Below are positions 32,161 to 42,098 of a DNA stretch of 64,000 bases, in pieces. The stretch comes from Blastocystis hominis (taxonomy: Eukaryota > Sar > Bigyra > Opalinata > Blastocystidae), in contig NW_013171838.1 of the NCBI RefSeq assembly GCF_000151665.1, forward strand, positions 881,001 through 945,000, written 5' to 3'. The position numbers and the translations under genes were made by a program. Within the stretch, counting starts at the first letter, position 1. The number at the start of each line of letters is the position of its first letter. The notes beneath the pieces were generated by a model, which saw only the letters and a program-made list of their open reading frames with translations, had not been told where the DNA came from and ran no database searches.

Positions 32161-32222
32161 CGCAGAACTTCAGAAAGCGTCCGCCCTTCGGGTTTGAGAA
32201 GCCTTCGTCATATGCTCTGCCT
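32161..32222 (-). promoter_or_regulatory. SECIS element for selenocysteine insertion
   Basis: The 3' UTR of the thioredoxin reductase transcript contains the eukaryotic SECIS core. Helix I pairs GCAGAGC with GTTCTGC. The SECIS core has ATGAC on the 5' side and CTGAAG on the 3' side, giving tandem non-Watson-Crick GA pairs. Helix II begins GAAGGC paired with GCTTTC. An unpaired AAA follows 12 bases after ATGA, as required for the apical loop. It lies about 90 bases past the TGA it would serve. Confidence 0.75.
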
Positions 32223-32304
32223 CGCAACCTTCGCCCTTCCGCCTCATCATTCAATCACCTTCGTTCCTGGCCTTCCTCTCTTTCTCTCTACCAGCAACGA
32301 AGGC

Positions 32305-33870
32305 TTAACCTCAGCATCCTCCCTTCTTCGCGGAGGCTCCCGACCGCTTCGTGACGCTCAGCGTGGTGAACTCCTCCGCGATGGTCGGGTGGATGCCCAC
32401 CAGATCCATCAGATTCTGGTACGTCGCCTTGGTCTGGAACGCCAGTCCGAAGCCCTGCGTGATTTCGCCCGCGTTCGGCGACAGGATGTGGAACCCCAGG
32501 ATCAGTCCGTCGTCGCGCTTCGTGATCAGCTTCGCGAAGCACACCTCCTTTCTCCGGTGCGGCGAGATCTGCCACTCCAGCGGAGTGAACTGGCTCACGT
32601 ACACCTCCACGTTGTCCTCTCCGAACCGCTCCAGCGCCGCCTCCTCCGTCAGGCCGCAGTTTCCGTACTCCAGCGGGGTGAACACCGTCATCGGCACGTT
32701 CTCGTAGTCCATCTGCACGCTGCTGCCGCCGTACAGCCGCCGCGCCAGCAGCTTGCCCGTCTGGATGGCCACCGGCGTGAGTTCCTGCTTGCCGTAGAGC
32801 ACGTCGCCGATGCCGTAGATGTTCGGCACGCTCGTCTGCTCCTGCACCGACAGGATCTTCCCGCGCCGCGTCTTCACGCCCAGCTGGTCGAGGCCCAGGC
32901 GCTCCGTGTCCGCGTAGCGGCCGATGCAGCTCACCACGGTGTCGAACTCCTCCTCGCCGCGCAGCTCCGAGTTCGCGAAGCCGCTGCCCTGGTACTTCAC
33001 CAGGATGCGACCGTTCGGGAGACGCTGCAGCTCGGTGGGGACCGTGTTGTGCAGGAAGTGGATGCCCTCCTCCTTCATGAAGTCGCCGATCTTGTTCGCG
33101 CATTCCTGGTCGAATCCGCGGAGCAGGATCGAGCGCACCATCACCGTCACGTCGAAGCCAAGGTGGTGCAGGAACCCGGCACACTCCAGAGCGATGAACG
33201 AGGCGCCCACCAGAAGGGTCTTCTTGGGGGGATGGTCCAGCATGAACAGATCATCGCTCGTGACCGCCAGCTCCTCGCCCGGGCAGCCCAGCTTGTTCGG
33301 ACGACCGCCCACAGCCACGATGATGCGGCGACACGTGTAGATGTGCTTCTAGAAATGAGAGAACGACACAAAACACAAACATCACCGAAAACGTCCGTGC
33401 CTTCCACGGTGTGCGCGTCCTTTACGTAGGCCAGCTGGTTATAGTAGGTGACGTGCTTCGACATCAGAGACACGCGGTAGTTGTAATTCAAGCCGCGGAT
33501 GTAGTCCTGCACGTTGTCCACCAGCGTGTTCCAGTGGTGGTGAACCTCGGGAACGTCCCAGCCGAAAGAGGAAGCGTCGCGAACAAACTCGCCGATGATG
33601 GCGGCTTGGTGCATCAGCTTCTTGGGAATGCAACCGACATTCACGCACGTACCTCCGAGACCCCAAGTGGATCCCTGAGGAGAGGGCTTTACATAATCAA
33701 ATAGAGCGACAGTGGCTCCGAGATCCGCGGCCTCCTTTGAGGCAGCCAGACCTAAAATATGAGAAATCCTACCCGAACCGCTTACCTCCAGAACCACCAC
33801 CAATTACAATCAAATCATAATCGTATGTGGTCTTTCCGTCGTCAATATCCTCCTGATACGTCAGAGACAT
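32305..33870 (-). CDS. TXNRD: Thioredoxin reductase, selenoprotein ending Gly-Cys-Sec-Gly
   Basis: Exons 33786-33870, 33393-33751 and 32305-33348 (34- and 44-nt introns), 495 residues. A large, animal-type thioredoxin reductase: FAD-binding [20 protein letters not shown], redox site [18 protein letters not shown], second Rossmann motif [14 protein letters not shown], and [20 protein letters not shown]. It reduces thioredoxin with NADPH. In simple translation it stops at ...KKGGC, TGA at 32311-32313. But the TGA is followed by GGT and TAA, so decoding TGA as selenocysteine yields the hallmark C-terminal GCUG redox tail. A SECIS-like hairpin lies downstream at 32161-32222. No targeting presequence is seen, so the enzyme is probably cytosolic. 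Confidence 0.92.
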
Positions 33871-34113
33871 TGCGCGATTTGTTTAAAACAAATTGTGAGC
33901 GATAAATCAAAACAGAGAGATCCTTGATTACTATAAACAATTGAGATCAAATGGGGATAACTGTACAACTCTATTTCTTTGTAAACAAATGATCTGCATT
34001 TTACACTGGTTTCCCTTTTTATTGGAGAAAGAAAAGGTACACGATTCTACTTTCCTCACAATCTATCCCTTCCTTGTAATCCCACCACGACACACACACA
34101 CACACATTCTTCG

Positions 34114-34121
34114 AACAAACA
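34114..34121 (-). terminator. TGTTTGTT 3'-end motif after PRPP synthetase
   Basis: Exact octamer on the reverse strand about 20 bases beyond the encoded TAA. Confidence 0.65.
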
Positions 34122-34139
34122 CGCCAAAGGAGTGATAAA

Positions 34140-35510
34140 TTACTGAGATCTTTCCAAAATCTCAGACACGGACTGCTTTCCATGAATCGCCCGGATCGTA
34201 TCCGCCAACAGCGGAGCCACAGACAATTGCACGATCTTCTTGTTATCTCGGGAGCTCGCCGACAAGGGAATGGTATTCAACACCACGACCTGCTCCAGCA
34301 CGGAATCGGTGATATACTGATTGGCGTTCTTGGAGAACAGTCCATGCGAGGCGAACGCGAACACTCTTCTGGCTCCGTGCTCCTTCAGCTGATTGGCCGC
34401 CTTGCAGAGCGTTCCCGCAGTGTCAATCATATCATCCACGATGATGCAATCGGAATCCTCGATGGTGCCCACGAGGTCCATCGATTCGATGAGTCCCGGC
34501 TTCGCTCTCTGCTTGATGATCATCGCCACGCCGGCGTCCACGCCGTGCTTCGCCATCAGCGCGTCGCGGAACTTCTTCACGCGGTACACGCCGCCCGCGT
34601 CGGGCGACACGATCACCGGCTTGTGCAGCTCCATCTCCGCGAAATAGTCCACGCCGACCACGCCGCCTTGCAGGTTATCCACCGGCACGCGCGGGCCGAA
34701 GAAGCCTTGGATCTGGCCGCAGTGCAGGTCCACCGCCACCACGCGGTCCACGCCCATCGCTTCCAGAAGACGCGCCACGTCCGCCGCCGAGATCGGCACA
34801 CGGCCAGACACCTGCGGGTGAATGCATCGGGGAAACGGGGAACCTTGCGGTCCTGACGCGCGTAGCCGTAGTAAGGAATCACGGCGGTGATGCGGCGAGC
34901 GCTGGCGCGGCGGGAGGTGCTGATGAGCATCATGAGCTCCATGAGGTTGTCGTTGATGTTCGGCGGACAGGTCGATTGGACGATGAACAGATCCTTGCCA
35001 CGGATGTCCTCGTTGATGTCGATCACGACCTCGCCGTCGGCGAAACGGCCCAACTAGGCGTCAGGGAACGGAAATAGGGGAACTCTGCAGGAACCCAACT
35101 GAGTACCGAGATCCTTCACGATCTCCTCCGCGAGAGGACGGTTCGAGGAACCAGAGAAGACTCTCAGGTTGCTCTTGATAGCTTCTATTCATAAGCAATC
35201 GGATGGCTCCAAGGCATACTATTCTTAGCCTCGCGAGACTGAGCAGGCTACATTGTGAGACCACTCCACTAACAAGAGGCTTACAGAATCAGCGTAAGCA
35301 GTCTTAAACGTCTGGTAACCAACGAAAGACGCCAACACCAAACCTCCGGCAGCCTAGTGTGTCAACCCAGGAGAACAACATCTGTACAAAGAGCAGAGAA
35401 GATTTGTTGGCTGTCTGAGGAATTGTGGTAGTCAAGGCCTTTTTTGCCACACCACCACAAATAGTAGATCTAGCAACACGCTGGAAAAGAGTTCTGCAAC
35501 CTGCGAACAT
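34140..35510 (-). CDS. PRPS: Ribose-phosphate pyrophosphokinase with organellar presequence and membrane anchor
   Basis: Six exons with introns of 30-37 nt. The catalytic part is a canonical PRPP synthetase: [65 protein letters not shown] and the PRPP-binding loop [15 protein letters not shown]. It makes PRPP from ribose 5-phosphate and ATP for nucleotide and cofactor synthesis. Three extra upstream exons encode [20 protein letters not shown] ... a basic, hydroxylated presequence, then [16 protein letters not shown], a hydrophobic segment that looks like a single membrane anchor, and [13 protein letters not shown] leading into the enzyme. This suggests targeting to the mitochondrion-related organelle, with the enzyme anchored in or processed at a membrane. 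Intron phases support the fusion. Confidence 0.88.
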
Positions 35511-35599
35511 TGATAACGGAACTATGAGAGTGGAAACCGGAAAACTACAATGATTTTTGACCTGGAAAATATCTTGCCTGCCTCATACGATAGCGATTT

Positions 35600-36635
35600 A
35601 TGTTGGGTTTTCTCGTCAGAAGCGCTACCAGAAATGCTTATACCCTTTGCAGATCGTTTTCTGCAGTACCTAGACATCTTCGGACCAAGGGAGTAGTCTC
35701 TCCAAAGAACACATATCCCAAAGGAATGGACGCTCCTTGCTACGCCTATTCGGATGCTCAGGAGGACGGCCAACACGACATTTCCCTTGTGGGGGAAGAT
35801 GTTGCTTTTGGATCGATTCATTCATTGTTAGGAAATTGAAAAATTGCGTCTAGCGGGACAGATCGCCAAGAAAGTGAGTCTGTTCGCTGGATCGCTTGTA
35901 AAGCCCGGAGTCACACTGGATTGGATCGACAAAATGGTACTCGTCACATTGAGATTGCTTATTTTGCAGACACACGAATATGCTCTGAGTCTTGGGTACT
36001 ATCCCAGCTGTCTAGGTAAGGATGGCTTCCCCAAGAGCATTTCGATCAGTGTAAACGAAGTGGTCTGTCATGCCATTCCCGATGACACGGTTCTCGAGAA
36101 CGGCGACATTGTAAAGGTTGATTTAGTAATGTACGCGGATGGCTTCCACGGAGACACATGCCGCACATTCCCTTGTGGTGAAGTGGACGAGAAAGGTCTT
36201 CACTTAATCGAAACGACTCAAAAATGTTTGGATGCAGCGATCAAAGTCTGCAGACCAGGCCAAGATTACTACCAAATCGGTCACGCAATCCAGCAGCTAG
36301 CGAACAAGGAAGGCTTCAACGTGTATTCACTCCTCTTTTTTTGTTGATTGCAGAGTGGAGGACTATTGCGGCCATGGAATCGGTCGCTCGATGCACATGC
36401 TGCCGTACATTCTGCACTTCGATAACCGATATGGAGGCAAAATGATGGAGAGTCGCAGTTTGCAGTGCGTAACATCTAGACCAAGTGTTCACGATCGAGC
36501 CGATGCTGGTAGAAGGAAGCAACCAGGTGTACACCTGGGAGGACGGCTGGACAGTCGCGACGGTGGATCATGGAAGATGTGCACAGTTCGAACACACGAT
36601 TATTATTCATAAGGATGGAGCGGAGATCTTGACAT
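35600..36635 (+). CDS. MAP1D: Methionine aminopeptidase, organellar type 1
   Basis: Five exons: 35600-35788, 35832-35936, 35970-36322, 36354-36451, 36480-36635; phases agree at every join; 300 residues. The N-terminus [20 protein letters not shown] is an organellar presequence. The pita-bread fold then shows [38 protein letters not shown] (two metal-binding Asp), [10 protein letters not shown] (His), FTIEPM (Glu) and AQFEHT (Glu). The enzyme removes initiator Met from organelle-made proteins. The family usually ends EILT; here EILT is followed by a T at 36635, four bases, then TGTTTGTA. Polyadenylation after that T would create TAA, so no stop is encoded. Without it the frame runs on into sequence that is antisense to the next gene. 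Confidence 0.9.
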
Positions 36636-36639
36636 CGTC

Positions 36640-36654
36640 TGTTTGTAACAAACA
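36640..36654. terminator. Palindromic shared terminator TGTTTGTAACAAACA
   Basis: A perfect 15-base inverted repeat (TGTTTGT, central A, ACAAACA) between two convergent genes. Forward it reads TGTTTGTA four bases after the T that would complete the MetAP stop; reverse it reads TGTTTGTT four bases after the T at 36659 that would complete the stop of the opposing gene. Confidence 0.7.
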
Positions 36655-36658
36655 ATCA

Positions 36659-37447
36659 ATTGGGGAGAGGGAGAGTGGCGATGATGATGATGGTGGGGAT
36701 GATGATGACGACGATGATGACGGTGGCTATGATGACGAGATGCTTTCTCTTCGGTCGATCCTTCTAAAGGTACTTCTTTGTCATTGGCTGCTTGGGCAAC
36801 TTGCTCTTGTTCTTGTTCCTGTTCTTGTTCCTGTTCCCGTTGGGAATCATCGGACGATGTACAGCTTGCAATGGTGGGGAAGAGAAGCATGTTGGACCGG
36901 TCGATGCCCAGTTCTTCTACCACTTCCTTCTTGTCTTTCTGCTGGTTCTGGGCGAATTTCAGCGCCTTTTCCACCATCCAATACTCCTTCTCATCCTTGT
37001 ATTTATCCTCCGGTTTCTCGGAACGACTTCGCTTTCTACTCCTATACAATGAACTAAAACTCAACAAAGCTACTCCTTATCGAGACGATCCAGATTCCTT
37101 CGAATCGTCCAACACTTTTCTTCTTCCTAAAGGTGAGTACATCGACGACGCTCGCTACCCAACGCTTATTGTGACCGTTTACTCTACAAATAAGTACTGA
37201 AAAAGAGAAATCACCTTCGAAGATGGCGATTTAAAAAGTTTACATCTGCTTTTGCAGGACAATATCGATCCTACGGTAAAGAGTCAGTCCTAACCTCACT
37301 GTGTAATAGGCTTCGCTGCCGATCATCTCGGACAGCGACTTTCGCTTCTGCATTTCGTTCAAAATACTCTGAAATCATCAGTTCGAAAAAAAGATCTACA
37401 TCATACGCTTTTCGCCTTAGTTCCTCATCCTCTGTCGATTTGTCCAT
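36659..37447 (-). CDS. Charged nuclear-type protein, stop made by polyadenylation
   Basis: Reverse-strand gene with six exons and introns of 29-32 nt. Joined exons read [81 protein letters not shown] and [20 protein letters not shown], then [20 protein letters not shown]. The tail is low complexity: an EQ repeat, then a His/Arg-rich run and SPSPQ. Charge and RS-type content suggest a nuclear RNA-processing factor, but the family was not recognised. After the final CAA comes T, four bases (TGAT), then TGTTTGTT, so the stop appears to be TAA completed by the poly(A) tail, sharing the palindrome with MetAP. Confidence 0.55.
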
Positions 37448-37618
37448 AGTTCGATCAAGAAGAAATCTTCCGTTAAGGAGGGGTAAGATACTAGGGTAGT
37501 AACACAAATCTACTTTTTTTCTTATTTCTTATCCAAGTGTAAGTAGTGAGCCGAACTGTGACTTAAACGGCGAAGAGACGCCATTGGAATCGAAAATTCT
37601 CACAAACCTGTAGAATCT

Positions 37619-38403
37619 ATGAGTAAACCAGAAAATCCAAAGGTATGCAAACCATCCCTCTTTCGCTGATCGGATAGGATCATAAAACCAACTATATGCT
37701 TGTTCCAGCCACTATTATAGAAGATGAGTCAAAGTAGGGAATCTCGAATCGAAATCAGTTTTAGGCACCATTCTAAGAAAGGATACAACCGAAGTGGGCA
37801 GCTCGCAACCCAGCTAATTGGTAGGAAGAGGTTATCCGCGTGGAGCCAGAATTGTGGATGGTGGCTATTATCTTGGCAATTTATTGTGACGATTCACGTA
37901 GTTGTGTAACATCCAGCTATCCTGACTACAATACTGAGGAAGGCAAGTTGATCTCCAAACGTAGCATGCTTCCGAAGCTGTAAGCGTTTTTTTTGGTGTT
38001 CGAACCCAGCCAATTCATCTTTTCCGAGAAATACTTCAGCGTCGACAAGTTCTTCCGTCCCTACATGAATGCGGAGGGCTACTTCCCCATCCAGCTGCTC
38101 TTTTATCTCCCCATCGTGCAGAGCTTCTCCGTGGATATGGAGTTCCTCGCTGAGGTGTTGAACGAGTCGGACTTCGCTGATGTGGACATGGCTTCGATGA
38201 CCGTTCGTCCCTCGAAGAACTGGGAGAAGGTGGATCTGCTTGTTAGGTCTGAAGCGTAGTGGGTTCTGCCTGCCGCGACGGAGCAGCCAGCCGAGCAGCC
38301 AGCCGCGACGGAGCAGCCAGCCGAACAAACGACCGAGCAACCTGCCGAGCAACCTGCCGAGCAACCTGCCGAGCAGCCTGCGGAACAATCTGCAGAGGCG
38401 TAG
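37619..38403 (+). CDS. La-related protein with LARP1-like La motif
   Basis: Starts MSKPENPK, followed by a 28-31 nt intron, DHKTNYMLVPATIIEDESK and HHSKKGYNRSGQLATQ. The La motif is in the later exon: LQFIFSEKYFSVDKFFRPYM, NAEGYFPIQLLFYLPIVQSF and SVDMEFLAEVLNESDFADVD, then VRPSKNWEK. A 30-nt intron (GTGGATCTG...GCGTAG) leads to WVLPAATEQPAEQ and a run of PAEQ repeats, ending with TAG at 38401. The La motif without a visible RRM and the ..K-W-V/I-LP junction fit LARP1-type proteins, which bind mRNA 5' ends or poly(A) and control translation. The short low-complexity tail replaces the long C-terminal region of animal LARP1. One exon near 37810-37900 is not resolved. Confidence 0.65.
38260..38403 (+). 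repeat. PAEQ-coding degenerate tandem repeat
   Basis: Tandem 12-24 base units based on GAGCAGCCAGCC / GAGCAACCTGCC encode Pro-Ala-Glu-Gln repeats at the C-terminus of the LARP1-like protein. Synonymous changes between copies (CCA GCC versus CCT GCC) mark two sub-blocks. Confidence 0.7.
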
Positions 38404-38439
38404 TGTTCGAGGGCCGAGTTGATTTAGTGATTGTTGCCG

Positions 38440-38447
38440 TGTTTGTT
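38440..38447 (+). terminator. TGTTTGTT 3'-end motif after the LARP1-like gene
   Basis: Exact octamer 37 bases beyond the encoded TAG. Confidence 0.6.
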
Positions 38448-38515
38448 TGAGAAAGCATAATTTGATTGTGTTGACGCCTTTTGGGTTTTTCCTGATTTGA
38501 ACGAGGCGTGATACA

Positions 38516-41500
38516 ATGGCTACGGAATATGAAATCATTCAACAGGAAAATGAGCTACTCCACAGGCAGATGGAATCGGTGCATTTGCTTTGAGTATTTT
38601 CTGATACCCAGATAAAAGAGGAGCGAGATGAAGCAATCACAAAGCTCGAAAAGATGAAAGAATCATTATCTGCAGCGGATGAACGAAATATGAATACTGA
38701 GCGAGAGTTGGAAGAAGCTCTGAGTGAAAACATGTAACAGATCTGTGAATGGCTGTGATGTCCAGACGACTTTATGAAATGGTGAAATCTGCACAGCCCG
38801 AGAAGTCAGAGAACGCAGTGCTCATCGGCCTGCAATCTGAAAACCAAAAACTCAAAGGCGTGATCGTGCGTTTGTATAACACCTATACCGAGGAGAAGCA
38901 GAAGTTGGTATCGCAGGTATTCCTATTCCACACGTTTGTGTTATTATTCTAATCATGTAGTTGGACGAATTAAAAACATCGCTTCGCACCTTTCGAAACG
39001 AGGAGCGATCCGAGTGCAGTCAGCTCTGTGCGACCTATCTCATGGAAATCTCCAACCTGCGTGTATGTGCATCTGCTCATCTCCATCTCTAGGATCAACT
39101 CACCGCATCGCAAGAAGCGGCTTCGCGGATTTTCGTGGACTCCGCAGAGCTCTCCTCGCTCCGCCAAGAGAACGACGCCAATCGCACGCTGCTCCAGCTT
39201 GACCGCGATCTCCTCGAAGAGTACGACGCGCTGGTTACCGAAAGCGATTCCCAGCTCACAGCCAACGAGAAGACCATCCAGGACCTCGCTCTCGCGCTGC
39301 GGCGAGCCCAGGAGGAACGCCAAGTCCTGGAGGACGAGCTGCAGACCTGCCGGCGCCGCGTAGGCCGTGGGATCCCATGATTTTGAGCTTCGGATGTTCG
39401 AAAGCGCGAGCGACGCGGGGGAATCGGCGATGAGCACGCTGCAGGTAGCGACGAGGGACGTGTCACACGAAGCGGTTGGAGGGGCTGCGCGCGGAGAACG
39501 AGGCGAACGGAAGGGAGATCGATCGGCTGCGCGGGGAGAACGCGCTGCTGCGAATCGAAGTTCGATCGGAACGTCGGTTGTGAAGCGTAGAGCTCGCAAT
39601 GGGAGGTGAGTTTTTCCCGCGTGGAGTCGGCATTGCCGAGCTTCGTGTCGAGCTTCACGAAGCATCTCTCGGATTTGTCCGCTCTGGAGGAACTGGCGGC
39701 GATTTCTTCGCGTCTCGTGACCGGGTTTTTGGATCGTCTGGCGCCGTTCTCGCTCCCTCTCTACTCCTCCTTCTCTCGCTGCCTTCTCTACCTCACACAG
39801 ATCGCCGACTCTGCCTCGCAGTGCTGTCTCCTCGCGCGGAATCCTTTCCTCACCCACGCCACCTACCTCCAACTCGTCGCCGATCTCCGTCCGCCCGTCG
39901 ACCGCCTCCTCGCCTTCCTCCGCGACCTCGCCTTCTGGAGCTTCCAGTACGGCGCCGCGCCCTCCGGATCGCCCTGGGAGCTCGGCAAGGACGTGCTCAG
40001 CGCCGCCGTCGTGCTGCAGAAGTTCCTCGCCTCGGAAGGAAGCCAGGGCGACGCGATCTGGCGGCGGAACGTCGGGGTTCGCCGGTCCATCGGGCAGGTT
40101 CGCGAGGTCCGGATGCAGCTCCGCTTGGTGGCCGCGCTGCTGGCCGCGCAGCGGCGACAGGCCGGCGAGGCGCGGGAGCTGGAGCCCGCGGTGCGCGGGC
40201 GCGTGGTGGAAGCGCTGGAGGAGGTGCAGAGCGGCGTGAAGGGCGCGATGGGCGCGGCGGAGCAGCTGGACGGGAAGCTGGGCGCGCTGCGCGAGGCGAT
40301 GGAGCGCGATGGGATGGCGGGGATCCCCGCGATGTGCGTGGAGGGGGACACGGCGCCGACGGCGTCGCCGCATCTGAGCTGTCTGGACAACAGCGCGCTG
40401 TGGAGCGCGGTGGCGGCGTTGAAGGGTGGGGCAGCGAGAGAGAGAGGATAGAGTCGTAGCGGAGAGCACGCAGTGCCTGAAGATGCTCAACGCCACCCGA
40501 AGGTATGAAGGAATTATGGGGGCGATGAAACANNNNNNNNNNNNNNNNNNNNNNNNNNNNNNNNNNNNNNNNNNNNNNNNNNNNNNNNNNNNNNNNNNNN
40601 NNNNNNNNNNNNNNNNNNNNNNNNNNNNNNNNNNNNNNNNNNNNNNNNNNNNNNNNNNNNNNNNNNNNNNNNNNNNNNNNNNCGTTTTCCTCGCCAACGC
40701 GCTCGGATCCAGCGAGCCCAGCGAGGCCAGCGAGGCCAGCGAGGCGGCGTCGGCGCAGTGCAGCGTGGCTGCGCGAGTGGCGCTGCTGGAGGAGCATCTC
40801 TCCGCGCTGGTGGGGTCGGATTTGTTCGTCACGGGGATCATCAACCCGCTGAACGAGCATCCCGCGCTCCCGCCCTCCCATCTGGCCCGTCTCGCCGACG
40901 CCGCCAAGGCCCAGATGGAGCAGGCCGTGGGCTCCTCGCTCGCGCAGCGCCTGCAGCAGCTCGAGGCGCAGGCGGAGCAGGCCGCGGCGCGCAGCAGCCA
41001 ATTGGAACGCGAGGTGCTGGACCTCACGCAGGCGCGCGCCCAACTCGCCGCCCAACTCCGAGCGCGGAAGGAAGCGCTGGAGCTGCGTGCGGGGCCTGGG
41101 GACGAAGAAGGGCGGCTGCAGCAGGCGCTGGATCGAAAACGAGGCGAAGTGAAGCAACTCACGCGAGAGACGGCCCAGCTGCGAAAGGAGGTGCAGGAAC
41201 TCCGGGGCCGGTCCGAGCAGCGCGGAGGCGAAAATATCGGAAGCGAAAAATACAGATTGATGAAACGGTCGCAATGGGGAGCGAAGTTGACTCTAGAGCT
41301 ATCCGAAAGGCTGCGGCGGATCGGATTACGCAGCAGTTAGACTCCCTGCTGGTGGAAGAGACGAATGAGGAAGAGGAGGGACAAGAGGTGGGAGTTTCAG
41401 TGGATGTGAAGTGGGAAAAAGAAGGAAATGGTGATCGGTAGACCCGCGGTGCTGATGCAGGCGGTGAACATGACGGTATTCGATCCATCAAAGATTTTCC

Positions 41501-41751
41501 CGTCCACAAAGAAGGAGAAACAAGTACGAGTGAGAACGGGAGACGATGTGTAGGAATTGGTCGACTACACGAAGAGAGTGTCTGGATTAATTCGCATCCA
41601 CCAGAAGAGAGGGTGGAAAAAGCCGAATGCTTCATCTCAGTTGGTTTCAAGTGTGAAAGTTCCATCGGGTCTCTTACCAACCATGGAGCCTCGGATTCAG
41701 TTGCTAGTTTCAGGGAGTGAGTTAAATCGCATTCACAATTTGTTACTATGA
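38516..41751 (+). CDS. Long coiled-coil protein (interrupted by assembly gap)
   Basis: Start MATEYEIIQQENELLHRQME. At least eight introns of 28-44 nt were traced up to the gap, and the frames agree. The first part is heptad-rich coiled coil (EERDEAITKLEKMKESLSAA; SSLRQENDANRTLLQLDRDL; LRAENEANGREIDRLRGENA). A central globular helical region follows (VESALPSFVSSFTKHLSDLS; LLYLTQIADSASQCCLLARN). The gap (40533-40682) falls next to an intron. After it come more coiled coil (AQRLQQLEAQAEQAAARSSQ) and a C-terminal part SKIFPSTKKEKQELVDYTKR that ends near 41751. The order coiled coil, helical domain, coiled coil resembles the distal half of dynactin p150 or similar scaffolds, but no CAP-Gly domain is seen and the identity is uncertain. 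Strong GC bias after 39100. Confidence 0.55.
40533..40682. other. Assembly gap (150 N)
   Basis: Exactly 150 N inside the coiled-coil gene. The size may be a placeholder; missing coding sequence is likely. Confidence 0.99.
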
Positions 41752-41963
41752 CGTATTTGTTCAAAACCGAATTTGAAAGATTGATTATGGGTTATGCGGC
41801 AGGGTACCTCGAAGCGAGTGCACAGTTTGACTGATCCTTCCAGAATAGGTTTTTATTCTGTATGATGAGGTTGTTGTTCTTAGTCGCTTTTGCGAATTGG
41901 TGAGGACAAGTGGAGACTCAATCCTTGTTACGCTATCCACTTTAAGCAACTCTGAAATAATCG

Positions 41964-41971
41964 AACAAACA
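41964..41971 (-). terminator. TGTTTGTT 3'-end motif after the two-RRM gene
   Basis: Exact octamer on the reverse strand about 130 bases past the stop of the RRM protein. Confidence 0.5.
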
Positions 41972-42098
41972 GGTTATTGCACTTGTAGGGAACATTACTA
42001 TGATGTATGAGTATGGATTGGGTTGAAGTGATTGACTCATTTTTAATGCATAAACTTGGGAATCCTGGACACTCTGTTCGGTTCTGTCCGCTTTCCTT

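Noticed and set aside
32311-32313. TGA taken as the true stop of thioredoxin reductase
   Set aside because: GGT TAA follows and a SECIS is present, matching the GCUG selenoprotein end.
36636-37057. Long acidic C-terminal extension of MetAP (SSVCNKQ...DDDD...)
   Set aside because: It starts exactly after the family C-terminus and the T-N4-TGTTTGTA signal, and is antisense to the opposing gene; read-through of an unencoded stop explains it.
38970-41162. 730-residue reverse-strand ORF spanning the assembly gap, and the neighbouring 425-residue ORF
   Set aside because: Both run through 150 N and are antisense to coiled-coil exons that join cleanly on the forward strand; their content is Arg/Ser/Ala-rich as expected from GC-biased antisense.
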